DNA of 64,000 nt, taken from DATKAS01 sp963773315 (GTDB taxonomy: Bacteria; Actinomycetota; Acidimicrobiia; Acidimicrobiales; DATKAS01). The position numbers and the translations under genes were made by a program. The first letter of the stretch is position 1. Every line of letters starts with the position of its first letter. Shown here one piece after another: positions 55,123 to 64,000 of this stretch. The notes under the pieces are model-generated. The model searched no databases, was not told the DNA's origin, and saw nothing but the letters and a program-made list of their open reading frames with translations. The stretch covers positions 186,001 to 250,000 of the forward strand of contig CAVZAF010000005.1 of assembly GCA_963773315.1 (NCBI GenBank). The letters are read 5' to 3'.

Positions 55123-58038
55123 TCACCGCTCAGAGCGTTGCACGCGCGCGGGGGCCGACTGAAGTCGAGCCCTCCTGCGCAACCACAGCCAACCCGCGCC
55201 CGCAGCGGCGGCGACCGCAGCCCCGATCGAGCCACCGAGCGGCGCGTCGAAGCCGGCGCTCGCCTCGCGAGACGGGAGCGTGCCCAGGAACTGGGAGGAG
55301 CCGAGCGCTCCCTGCTCACCGCTCGGGTCGTTGCCGATGCAGCTGAACACGCTCGCGCCGGGCTTGTTCTGCGGACCCTCGCAGGCCAGCACCGCGCCTG
55401 CGCCGGTCTGCGCCGACACGACGTCGGTGATCACCAAGTTCTTCAGCAGCGCGTCGGGGTCGGTGATCTTGGCTTGGTCGGGGATGCGCTTCTGAGCCGC
55501 GTCGCCCGCCGCCAAGTCCTTCACGAAGTACGGCGGAAGATGGCGGAAGCGCATCTTGGCCGTGACGATGATCTTCGTGCCGGCGGGCAGTGCCTTGGTG
55601 TCGAAGACGTAGTCGTAGCTGTCGGACGACTGGTCCACGAGCTGGCCGTTGACGTTCTTCTCGCGCACCGGGTCGAGCGTGCGCATGACCTGATTCGTGG
55701 CGACGCGCGTGCGGAGCTTCACGATGTCGGGCAGGAACGACTGATACGCGACCTCGGTGAAGATGCCAGTCTTCTTCGGGTCGCCGTCGGTCAAGATCTT
55801 CTGGTAGTTCGTCAACCATGGATCGCAATCGTTCGCCGGGAATGCAGCCGAGAACTTGATGTCGATGTTCGGGGTCTTCCCGAGGTCAACGGGCTGCCCG
55901 TTCAGGGTCGGGTCCGTGGCCAGAGCCTGCTGGATGCTCGCCGGATCGCATTGACGCAGCTCGTCCTGCGGCGACTCGAGCACACCCGACGAGCACGGGG
56001 TGTCGATGCCGCTCGACGGCTTCGTGAGGCAGACCTCCTTGCCGTCCGCTGTCTTCGCCGTCACCTCGAGCCAGAACTGGCGGGCGAAAGCGAAGCCGGT
56101 CGGGAAGTTGTGGCCGAGGAGGTTGTTCTGCACGACGACCGACTGCACGTCGTCGCCGTTCGCGTTGGCGCCCTTGTCGACGACTTGGAGCGTCACCGCG
56201 GACTCGATGAGCGCCTGGCGGGCGTCGAGCACCTTCTGGAGAGCGTTCGACGGGAAGCCCGACTGCTCGTAGTGCGCAGTGTTGAGGTCGTAGTCGACAC
56301 CGACGAACATGTGCGAGCGATAGGTGCGATCGGGCTTCGACAGCAGGCCCGGTGCGAAGTCCACGACCGCCTGCTTGCCGTCACCGGTGGTCGGCATGTG
56401 GCAGTCCGTGCAGCCGAGCGGCGCCTCGATCTTGTTCCGGGGATCGGTCTTGATGCGGGCCGAGAACCCCGCGACGTAGTCCTGCCACTCGTCGTAGGTG
56501 GTCTGCAGCACGAGGTCCTGCAGGTTGCCGTTCGCGTCGAGGTCGAGCTCGTTCTGGTCGAGCGTGAAATTGCCGTCGGCGTCGGTGGTGCTTGTGTTGT
56601 CGTTGGTCACCGGCGAGAGCCCGTTGCCGTTGATGTCGACCTTCACGTCGTGGCACGCACCGCACAGCTGCGACGAGCCGACCGTCGTCGACCACCAGTC
56701 GCCGGTGCCGCTGTCCATCCCGTGCTTGGGGATCGGGACGGGGTCAGGGTTGGTGAAGAGCGGTCCGTACTGGATGCCGTAGGTGTTCGCTGACTGCTTC
56801 GCTACAGGGAGCGGGCCGAAGCCCTCGAGCTCCGCGGGAGGGGCCTGTTGGGTGTGACACGTGATGCACCCGATGCCGTCAGAGTTCACCGCCGCGTTGC
56901 CGCCGCTGACTGCGACTCCTCCATCGGCGGCCGAGCCCTCGGCGTTGAGGGGTAACAGCGTGTTGATGTCCTTCGCGAACGGCGCGCCGACAGGTGCGTG
57001 GCAGTTGACGCACGACTTCGCGGACGAGTCGAACAACGCCTGCTGCGTCGCACCGAGCTCGGTTGCGAGCTGCTCGTTCTCGCCGATCGTGACCGGCAGC
57101 TGGGCCTCCATGATGGTGCCCGTCTGCGCGTCGGCCATCGACGACAGCTTCCAGTCCTGGACGATGTCGTCGTGGCAGTCGGCGCAGCTGTTCGACGCGA
57201 CGAACGCGGTCTTGTCGCTGCCGAACGCGGCTTGCGTGCCACCGAGCACGTCCCACACGTGCCACGCGAGCACGGCGAAGAACAGGATCGTGATGATCGG
57301 GTGCAGCGCCCGCCACGACTGGAACTGCAGCACCTTCGAGCTCTGGCCGCCCTCACGCGGGAAGTTCTTCTCGACGTCGTCGGACATCTTGCGGATCTCG
57401 CGCCAGATGACCTGCTCGCCCGAGTCGAGCTTCGCGACCTCGGCCTCGATCTCGGCAAGCGGCTTGCGGTTTTCGACGAAGTCGTTGACGAGCTCGCGGA
57501 AGTGACGGGGCTGGCCCTGCGCCATCTTGTTGATGGCGACGTTGACGTTCAGCGCCTCTTTCTTCAGGCCGATCATGTGGTGCCGCGCGAGGCCGCCGAT
57601 GCTCACGAGCACGCCGAGCACGAGAAGGATGACGCCGGACGTGAGGTGCGTGAGGAACGGCACCATCGACGCGTGCACGATCGCCGCGACCAGGGCGAGG
57701 ATCGGCAAGTACATGTGCGAGCGGATCCAGGTCATGGTGCCGCCCGGCATGATCTTCTTGCCGAACGCCGTGCGCTTCCGGAACGGGTAGAGCGCGCCAG
57801 GGCCGACGAACAGCAACGCGGTGAGGATGCCGAACGCGATGACCACCGCGAGCATCACGCCGCCGGTCGGGTTCACCTTCTTCTGGATGTAGAAGAGGCC
57901 CCCGAACCCGACCGCGAGGATGATGATCGACCCGACGACGGCCGCGATGTTCCACTTGCGCGATGTGATCTGGAACTTCGGCGGACCAGGCACTCGGCGG
58001 GACCCCCCAAGGGTCGAGGCTGGTGCGTTGTCTAGCAC
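55123..58038 (-). CDS. Membrane cytochrome: b-type transmembrane domain fused to pentahaem cytochrome c
   Basis: The roughly 971-residue protein has four or five N-terminal helices, with His pairs in VAAIVHASMVPFLTHLTSGV and ALHPIITILFFAVLAWHVWD that could hold b haems. A large extracytoplasmic part follows with five CxxCH c-haem sites (CADCH, CVNCH, CITCH, CGACH, CTDCH), a Ca2+-binding-like insert (DINGNG; DADGNFTLDQNELDLDANG) and a C-terminal anchor helix (AAVAAAAGAGWLWLRRR). It should carry electrons from the quinone pool outward. Start GTG 58038 is preferred; an in-frame ATG at 58101 would crowd the divergent gene. Physiological partner unknown. Confidence 0.8.
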   Translation of the reverse strand: MLDNAPASTLGGSRRVPGPPKFQITSRKWNIAAVVGSIIILAVGFGGLFYIQKKVNPTGGVMLAVVIAFGILTALLFVGPGALYPFRKRTAFGKKIMPGGTMTWIRSHMYLPILALVAAIVHASMVPFLTHLTSGVILLVLGVLVSIGGLARHHMIGLKKEALNVNVAINKMAQGQPRHFRELVNDFVENRKPLAEIEAEVAKLDSGEQVIWREIRKMSDDVEKNFPREGGQSSKVLQFQSWRALHPIITILFFAVLAWHVWDVLGGTQAAFGSDKTAFVASNSCADCHDDIVQDWKLSSMADAQTGTIMEAQLPVTIGENEQLATELGATQQALFDSSAKSCVNCHAPVGAPFAKDINTLLPLNAEGSAADGGVAVSGGNAAVNSDGIGCITCHTQQAPPAELEGFGPLPVAKQSANTYGIQYGPLFTNPDPVPIPKHGMDSGTGDWWSTTVGSSQLCGACHDVKVDINGNGLSPVTNDNTSTTDADGNFTLDQNELDLDANGNLQDLVLQTTYDEWQDYVAGFSARIKTDPRNKIEAPLGCTDCHMPTTGDGKQAVVDFAPGLLSKPDRTYRSHMFVGVDYDLNTAHYEQSGFPSNALQKVLDARQALIESAVTLQVVDKGANANGDDVQSVVVQNNLLGHNFPTGFAFARQFWLEVTAKTADGKEVCLTKPSSGIDTPCSSGVLESPQDELRQCDPASIQQALATDPTLNGQPVDLGKTPNIDIKFSAAFPANDCDPWLTNYQKILTDGDPKKTGIFTEVAYQSFLPDIVKLRTRVATNQVMRTLDPVREKNVNGQLVDQSSDSYDYVFDTKALPAGTKIIVTAKMRFRHLPPYFVKDLAAGDAAQKRIPDQAKITDPDALLKNLVITDVVSAQTGAGAVLACEGPQNKPGASVFSCIGNDPSGEQGALGSSQFLGTLPSREASAGFDAPLGGSIGAAVAAAAGAGWLWLRRRARLQSAPARVQRSER

Positions 58039-58115
58039 GCGCCTGCGGGGGGTCGTGGTGCGTGTCGTGCTACGTTCCGACGGCAGTTGCGGACACATCA
58101 CCCGGGGGACACCGC

Positions 58116-59300
58116 GTGACGCTGGCGATCGATCTCGACGTCTTCAACGTGGGCTCGACGCCCCTGCAGATGCTCCTGACCGTGATCATCCTCACGCTGA
58201 TCGTCGGCGTGGTGATCGTGGTCATCACACAGATCTTCTCGCCCTACCTGAACCGAAGATGGCCGGCGACTGCGCCGCTCAGCCCGACCGAGCTGCTCTG
58301 GGGCGAGGCGGGCGGCCACGTGAAGCGCACGTTCCGCGGCCTCGACCTCGAGGAGCAGAAGGACCTTGCGAGCCAGCTCAACGAGCGCAAGGTCTCGGCC
58401 GGCACGGCGATCACCAGCCAAGGCGACGCTGCGACCGCGTTCTACCTGCTCAAGAGCGGCAGCGCGGAGGCGGTGCAAACCGAGCCGGGCGGCGGCGAGC
58501 GCAAGCTCAGGGAGTACGCCGAGGGCGACTCGTTCGGCGAGGTCGCGATCCTCGAGCGCAGCCCCCGCACCGCAACCGTCCGCGCGCTCACCGATTGCGT
58601 GGTGCTCGAGCTGCCTGCGGAGGACTTCGTCGCTGCCGCCGCGCAGACTGCAGCCGAAGGCAACGACTTCACCGCCGTCGCCCGTCAGTTCCTCGCGACC
58701 GACCGCGCCCGTGCCCGCATCGCCTCGGGCGAGCCGGCGCTGAACCCTGTGCAGCAGATGCAGCAGGCGGCGCCAGCGGGGCCGCCTGCGGCAGCGCCCG
58801 CGGCAGGAAACGCCACCGTGTCGTTCGAGGTCGCGTCCGCTGCTGCGGCCGCGGCCGCCGCCTCGGCACGATCCGACGCGCCCCCGGCTGCGCCGCCCAT
58901 CGTCCCGCCGCCGCCCGGTGCCGCGCCGCCCGGTGCCGCGCCGCCCACGGGGGCTCCGCCCGCCGCTCCGCCCGCCGCGCCCGTGATGCCTGCGGCCGGC
59001 GCAGTCGCGGCCGGCACGGCCGAGCGTCCGGCGCGACGACCTGCTCCGGCGAACCCCGTGCAGCGCGCCATCCAGGAGCGCCAGAGCGCAGCGCCCGGGT
59101 GGCAGGCGACCCATCGCGTCGGTGGTTCGGGCGCGCCCGCCCGACCCTCCGCGGACCCGAGCGCGGCGGCGACAACGACGTTGCAGCCCGGCACGCTCGT
59201 ACGACTCATCGAGCGCTCAGGCGACTGGGCGCGGGTCGATGCCGACAACGGCTGGAGCGGCTGGGTCGACGCGCGCAACCTCGACCCCGCCGGCCCGTAG
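58116..59300 (+). CDS. Membrane-anchored cNMP-binding protein with C-terminal SH3 domain
   Basis: The 394-residue protein has one N-terminal helix (LLTVIILTLIVGVVIVVITQ), a cyclic-nucleotide-binding domain (FRGLDLEEQKDLASQLNERK; cassette SFGEVAILERSPRTATVRAL near residue 150), a long Ala/Pro linker with PPGAAPPGAAPP repeats, and a bacterial SH3-type end (LVRLIERSGDWARVDADNGW). GTG 58116 has GGGGG upstream. The stop TAG abuts the TTG of the MBL gene. It is probably a membrane effector that reads the nucleotide made by the cyclase two genes on. Confidence 0.83.
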   Translation: MTLAIDLDVFNVGSTPLQMLLTVIILTLIVGVVIVVITQIFSPYLNRRWPATAPLSPTELLWGEAGGHVKRTFRGLDLEEQKDLASQLNERKVSAGTAITSQGDAATAFYLLKSGSAEAVQTEPGGGERKLREYAEGDSFGEVAILERSPRTATVRALTDCVVLELPAEDFVAAAAQTAAEGNDFTAVARQFLATDRARARIASGEPALNPVQQMQQAAPAGPPAAAPAAGNATVSFEVASAAAAAAAASARSDAPPAAPPIVPPPPGAAPPGAAPPTGAPPAAPPAAPVMPAAGAVAAGTAERPARRPAPANPVQRAIQERQSAAPGWQATHRVGGSGAPARPSADPSAAATTTLQPGTLVRLIERSGDWARVDADNGWSGWVDARNLDPAGP

Positions 59301-60248
59301 TTGCGCGTCCACGTCTGGGGCACACGCGGCTCGCTCCCGGTCTCGGGCCCCGGCGTGCTGCGTTACGGCGGCGACACGCCGTGCGTGTCGATCGAGTGCG
59401 ACGGCGAGCCGCTGCTCGTGCTCGATGCGGGCACGGGCATCTTCAACCTCGCGAAGTCACTCGGCCGTCCACCCGACTTCCGGTGCACGATCATGCTCAC
59501 GCACCTGCACTGGGATCACATGATGGGGTTGCCGTTCTTCTTCCCCGCCGACCAGCCCGACGCCGAGACCCTCGTGCTCGGCCCCGGTGACCGCACTCGA
59601 ACCGACGAAGGTGCCGGCCTGCGCGCCGGGCTCGACTCGGTCATGCGGCCACCCGGCTTCCCCATCACGCTCGACGGACTCGAAGGTCGTTGGGATTACG
59701 AGACGCTCGGAGACGAGACGGTGCGGCTCGGGCGAGTGACGCTGACGACTCGTCATGTGCGCCACCGCGGCCCGACCCTCGGCGTGCGCGTCGAGGCCGA
59801 CGGCGCTGCCCTCGCGTACATCCCCGACCACGGTCCCGGAGCAGAGGGGCGCGGGCCCGAGCACGACGAGCTGGTGCCCGACGGCGTGCGCGACCTCGTT
59901 GAGGGCGTCGACATCCTCATCCACGACGCGCACCAGACCCCGAGCCAGTACGAGCGCTTCCGCCACTTCGGGCACTGCACGCCCGCCTACGCCGTGCGAG
60001 TCGCGAAGGCGGGCAAGGTCGGGCGACTGTTGCTCTTCCACCATGACCCCGGCCGCGACGACGATGGTGTCGACACGATGCTCGACGACGCGCGTGAGGC
60101 CGCGGCGCAGCTCGGCTACACCGGGCCGATCGACGCTGCCGCCGAGGGCGACACGCACGAGCTGGCTGGTTCCTCACCCCCCAACACCGTCCCACCGAAC
60201 ACTGGCCCACCGAACACCCGCCCGCCGAGCACGGAGGCACTGCGTTGA
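59301..60248 (+). CDS. MBL-fold hydrolase (possible cyclic-nucleotide phosphodiesterase)
   Basis: The 315-residue metallo-beta-lactamase-fold protein reads RVHVWGTRGSLPVSGPGVLR at its start, LLVLDAGTGIFNLAK near residue 37, zinc motif LTHLHWDHMMGLPFF near residue 65, YIPDHGP near residue 173, ILIHDAHQTPSQYERF near residue 203 and GRLLLFHHDPGRDDD near residue 240. This branch is RNase Z/phosphodiesterase-like. The C-terminus carries a PPNT repeat (near residues 293-310). TTG 59301 directly follows the upstream TAG, and the stop overlaps the cyclase TTG. Cyclic-nucleotide hydrolysis is inferred from context. Confidence 0.8.
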   Translation: MRVHVWGTRGSLPVSGPGVLRYGGDTPCVSIECDGEPLLVLDAGTGIFNLAKSLGRPPDFRCTIMLTHLHWDHMMGLPFFFPADQPDAETLVLGPGDRTRTDEGAGLRAGLDSVMRPPGFPITLDGLEGRWDYETLGDETVRLGRVTLTTRHVRHRGPTLGVRVEADGAALAYIPDHGPGAEGRGPEHDELVPDGVRDLVEGVDILIHDAHQTPSQYERFRHFGHCTPAYAVRVAKAGKVGRLLLFHHDPGRDDDGVDTMLDDAREAAAQLGYTGPIDAAAEGDTHELAGSSPPNTVPPNTGPPNTRPPSTEALR

Positions 60249-63200
60249 GCACGTCCGAAGAGCTGGCCGATCAGGCTTCCGCGGCGCTCGACGCGGGCGG
60301 GCCCGAGGCGCACCTCGCTGCGCTGCGCGCCCTCACCGACGCAGTGCGCGAGCAGACCAAAGCGATCGCGGCGCTGACGCAACGGGTGGGAGACGGGGGC
60401 GCGGCGGGCGGGGCAGGCCGCGAAGCGCCCAAGCGCCTCGTGAAGCCGCCTGCGCCCGCACCTCCTGCCAAGGGCGGAGACATGTGGGCGCGCCTCGGCC
60501 TCACCGAAGGCGAGCGTCGCCGCGTCACCGCGCTGTTCGCCGACGTGTCGGGCTTCACCGCGATGTCCGAGAAGCTCGATCCCGAAGAAGCCAACACGAT
60601 CATGAAGGAGACGATGGCCGAGCTCACGGCCATCATCCGCAAGCACGACGGCTACGTCGAGAAGTTCATCGGCGACGCGATCTGCGCGATCTTCGGCGCG
60701 CCGATCTCTCACGAGGACGAGCCGGAGCGCGCCGCGCTCACCGCACTCGAGATGCACGCCGCGCTCGATGCTCGGGCGGCCCGCCGTCCCGACCTGTCCC
60801 CGCTGCTGATGCACATCGGCATCAACACCGGCCTGGTCATCGCCGGCACCGTCGGCGACGGCACGCAGTTCGGAGTGATGGGCGACACGGTCAACACCGC
60901 CGCACGGCTGATGGACAAGGCCGTGAAGACACAGACGTTCGTGTCAGCCGAGACGGCGCGCCGCATCCGCCATCAGTTCCTGCTGACTGACATGGGTCAG
61001 TACCAGATGAAGGGGAAGGACCTGCCCGTGCAGGCCTTCCTCCTCGAGCGCGAGCTGTCCGACGCCGAAGCGCGCGAAGCGCGCACCCTGCAGGCACCGC
61101 TCATCGGACGCGACGAGGAGCTCGCCACGTTGCGCTCCGCGGCCACGCGCACGACCACCGGCCCGGACGGTGCCATCGCGCTCATGCTCGGCGACGCCGG
61201 CATGGGCAAATCCCGTTTGCTCGACGAGCTCGTGGCGCACCTCGGCGACGACATGCTCGTGCTCCGAGGCAGCGGCCACTCGGTCGGCGCTCGTCCCTTC
61301 GGCCTCATCGCCGACGTGCTCGAGCCTCTCATCGAGCAGATGCCGCCGGGCAACGACAAGAACGTCGCCGAGACCGTCCTCACGGGCGGCGAGACGGCTG
61401 AGCTCCCCGACCTCGGCGCCGCGCTCGGTCGCGCGCTCGCGCATGCGGCACAAGAGCGGCCCGTCGCGATCCTCGTCGACCGCTTCGAGTGGGCCGACCA
61501 AGCATCGGTCGACCTCGCCGTGCTGCTCATGAGGCGGGTCGGCACCGCACGCGTGCTGGTCGTGCTCGCGTCGCGGCCGGGTACCGGCCCGGTCGAGGCG
61601 ATCGCGCTCGTGGGGCCGTCATGGGTCACGCGCCTGCGTCTCGCGCCGCTCTCGAACGAGCGGATCGCCCAGATGCTGCAAGCCCTCCTCCCCGGCGGCA
61701 TCTCGCCTGCGCTCGCCAGCAAGCTCGCGACTCGAGCGGACGGGAACCCCGCGTTCGCCGAGGAGATCGCACTCTCGCTCGTCGACGAGGGCGTCGTCGT
61801 CGCGACCGAAGGCGAGTGGGCGCTCGTGGGCGACCCCGACAGCGTCGAGATCCCCGGCACCATCCAAGAGCTCATCGAGGCGCGCATCGACGCGTTGCCC
61901 GATGCGGCGCGCCTCGTGCTGCAAGAAGCGTCGGTCATCGGCAACACGTTCACGTCCGACCTGCTCGTCGCGACAGCAACGAACCCCGAGTCGGTGCCGG
62001 GAGCGCTCGCCGAGCTCGCGGTCGCCGAGCTGCTGCGCGCGCCATCCGACGTCGACGAGGACCAGAGCTACGGGTTCAAGAGCCCGGTGGTCCGTGAGGT
62101 CGCGTACGAGAGCATCCTCCACCGCCGCCGGCCCGCGTACCACCGACGGGTCGCCGAAGCGCTCCTCACGCAGCAGAGCGACAACGAGGGCCTCGTCGAG
62201 CTGCTCGCGCACCACTACTTCAGCGCCGACGACCCCGAGAACGGCGTGCGCTACCTCGACCTCGCGGCCGAGAGGGCCCAGGCCGCGGGTGCGCACCGCA
62301 CGGCCGAGCAGCTCCTCAGCCGGGCGCTCACACTCGCCGCGCGCCATCCGGATGTCGTGGCCGACGACGTGCTCGGCGACCTGCACGAGCGGCGGGGCTA
62401 CTCGCGCATGGTGCTCGACGATCGCGACGGCGCCGTCGAAGACCTCACCGCAGCGTCGAACGCGCACGCAGCGGCACAGCGCAACGCCGAACGCATCGAG
62501 ATCGACGAACGGCTGGCCTGGTTCCTGGTCCTGTCACATCGAATCGACGAAGGTGCCGCGCACGCCGACCGCGTCCGCGCCGAAGCCGAGGCGGCGGGCC
62601 TCTCGAACATCGTCGTGCGGGCCGACGCCGTGCGCGCCCTCGTGCGTGCGCTGCAAGGCGACCTTCCCGGCGCGCTCGAGCTCGCGACCGACGTCCGGAC
62701 ACGTGCCGACGCGATCGACGACATCCACGCCAAGGCGAAGGCGGCGATCGTGATGGGGGGCCTGCGTCGGTGGCAGGGCGACCTCGACGTCGCGCGTGAC
62801 CTTCTCGCGCCGGCGAGCGAGGCGGCCCGTACCTTGACGTTCCCGGTGCTCACCGGCCTCGCGAGCCGTTGGCTCATCCTCACGTTGGTCGACGAGGGCG
62901 ACTGGCAGGCGGTCGACCAGATGGCGCACGCGCTGCTGGCGCGCGGCGACGAGGCGGGCGACACGCATACCGCCGCAACGGCACATCACTCACTGGGCGT
63001 GATGGCGCGAGAGCTCGGCGACGTCGCGAGGGCCGAGCGGTCGGGCGAGACCGCGCTGGCGCTCGCGACCGAGGGGCGCGTGCGTCCGGCCGAGCGAGTG
63101 ACGATGGTGCTCAGCCTCGCTGCGAACGCGCTGCGTCGCGGTGATCAGACGGCGGCCGACAGCCGGCTGCAGCAAGCCGCGGCGCTCGTCTCCGAGGACC

Positions 63201-63629
63201 CGTGGCTCAACTGGCGGTTGCAGGCGCTGCTCGGTCTCACGCAGGGGCGTCTCGCGCTCGCGCAAGGCGATGCCGATGCGGCGCTCGCCGCGGCGACTCG
63301 AGCGCGCGCGAGCCTCGGCGACGCCGACGCTCGCTTCGAGCGAGCCCGCGCGGCGTTGCTCGAAGGTGAGGCCTCCGCGGCCGCAGGGCGTCCGGATGCA
63401 GCAGAGAAGCTCCTCGCCGCGCTCGCGATGGCGCGCGAGATCGACAACCCCGCGCTGCTCGCCGATGCCGCGCTCGCGGTCGCGCAGCGCTCTCCCGGCG
63501 CAGCACCCGACGCGCGACCGCTCGCGGGAGAGCGCGATCGCGCGCATCCAAGAAGTCGTGCCGGCGGACTGGAAGGACGAGTTCGCGTCGAGCCCGCGCG
63601 TGGTCGCCCTCAGCGAGCTCACGAGCTGA
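60245..63629 (+). CDS. Class III nucleotide cyclase with AAA ATPase and TPR region (one frameshift)
   Basis: About 1128 codons. A class III cyclase domain (residues 95-255) has the metal Asp residues in LFADVSGFTAMSEKLDPEEA and KFIGDAICAIFGAP and the GLVIAGTVGDGTQFGVMGDT segment. It is followed by an ATPase (Walker A MLGDAGMGKSRLLDEL near residue 318; Walker B VAILVDRFEWADQASVDLA) and a long TPR-like helical half. The layout matches soluble-adenylyl-cyclase-like signalling ATPases. An insertion at about 63500 shifts the frame; corrected, it ends RIQEVVPADWKDEFASSPRV to TGA 63627. TTG 60245 overlaps the MBL stop. It makes cAMP or cGMP in response to an unknown ligand. Confidence 0.87.
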
Positions 63630-63716
63630 CACGCTTCTGCTGTTGTCCGCTCACGCTCCCTGTCGTCGCCCGCTGACTAGTGTGCGCACGACTACGGACG
63701 GTGAGGGGGTTCGCAC

Positions 63717-64000
63717 GTGAGGTTGATGGTCATCTCTGCGATGAGTCGGGAGAGCTCGACCACGTACATCCTGGCCAAGCGAGTGGTCGAGATCTGCTCG
63801 ATCCGCGGCGTCGAGGTCGACTTCGCGACGCCGGCCGACGTGAACGTGCCGGTCAACGACGGCACCGTGCCGTTCGACCTGCCCGAAGCCGTCGCGTGGC
63901 AGCAGCGCGTCGCCGAGACCGATGCCTACATCTGGATCTCGCCCGAGTACCACAGCGCCCCAGCGGCCAGCCTGAAGAACCTCTTCGACTACCTCACCAA
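63717..64000 (+). CDS. NADPH-dependent FMN reductase family protein (partial, runs off window end)
   Basis: At least 94 codons: LMVISAMSRESSTTYILAKR (flavin phosphate loop), VDFATPADVNVPVNDG and AYIWISPEYHSAPAASLKNL, the flavodoxin-fold signature with the PEYHSAP loop of NADPH-dependent FMN/quinone reductases. GTG 63717 is used; ATG 63726 is also possible. The C-terminus is beyond the window. About 90 nt separate it from the cyclase gene. Confidence 0.85.
   Translation, partial: MRLMVISAMSRESSTTYILAKRVVEICSIRGVEVDFATPADVNVPVNDGTVPFDLPEAVAWQQRVAETDAYIWISPEYHSAPAASLKNLFDYLT

Overview
The window is high-GC DNA in which genes are packed head to tail, with many 1-4 nt stop/start overlaps and frequent GTG/TTG starts. 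It encodes several F420-type enzyme families (LLM-class, Ddn-like, PPOX-class), a TIGR03086/mycothiol-type DinB protein, an Eis-like acetyltransferase, a long inositol-1-phosphate synthase and many acyl-CoA enzymes. This points to an actinobacterium, most likely an uncultured Acidimicrobiia-like lineage; that is inference, since there is no marker gene to place it. Many genes carry single-base indels that split otherwise well-conserved proteins. They are dense in 10.3-11.6 kb and 22.4-26.8 kb, which looks like unpolished long-read consensus rather than gene decay. Several apparent long fusions (ligase-NhaA, MoxR-DUF58) come from these indels.

Layout. 1-11.6 kb: small-molecule and redox enzymes (TOPRIM protein, TauD dioxygenase, SQR/NDH-2-like flavoprotein, PPOX, YkgJ, DinB), NhaA and a benzoate-CoA-ligase-like enzyme, a sulfatase, and an acyl-CoA dehydrogenase. 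11.6-14.4 kb: a tRNA-Gly(TCC) whose 3' half is repeated twice downstream, flanking a phage HK97 capsid remnant, an LPXTG surface protein and small orphan genes; this is a decayed integrated element. 14.4-32.9 kb: an LLM/SDR operon, a coenzyme-B12 acyl-CoA mutase large subunit divergent from a MarR regulator with an 18-bp operator-like palindrome between them, amidase, PhzF, a DUF222/HNH protein, and a CoA-ligase/SDR/enoyl-CoA-hydratase operon facing a DUF35/Ltp2-like aldolase pair.

32.9-37.4 kb is the highlight: an NAD-type formate dehydrogenase operon. Its catalytic gene carries an in-frame UGA at the selenocysteine position, followed after 11 nt by a 7-bp stem with a GGUCU loop, a bacterial SECIS. 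The catalytic subunit is also split: the iron-sulfur N-terminal half is encoded at the far end of the operon, after a NuoE-NuoF fusion. 37.4-47.7 kb: ino1, an Eis-like gene, then a minus-strand run MFS / response regulator / histidine kinase / HtrA-type protease / MoxR / DUF58 / VWA. The protease leader folds its Shine-Dalgarno into a hairpin.

47.9-64 kb: MsrA; a PPOX-cNMP fusion; a beta-propeller protein with a polytopic membrane protein; a TPR protein next to a membrane b-type plus pentaheme c cytochrome; then a tightly coupled operon of cNMP-binding effector, MBL hydrolase and class III cyclase/AAA/TPR protein, which reads as a complete cyclic-nucleotide signalling unit.
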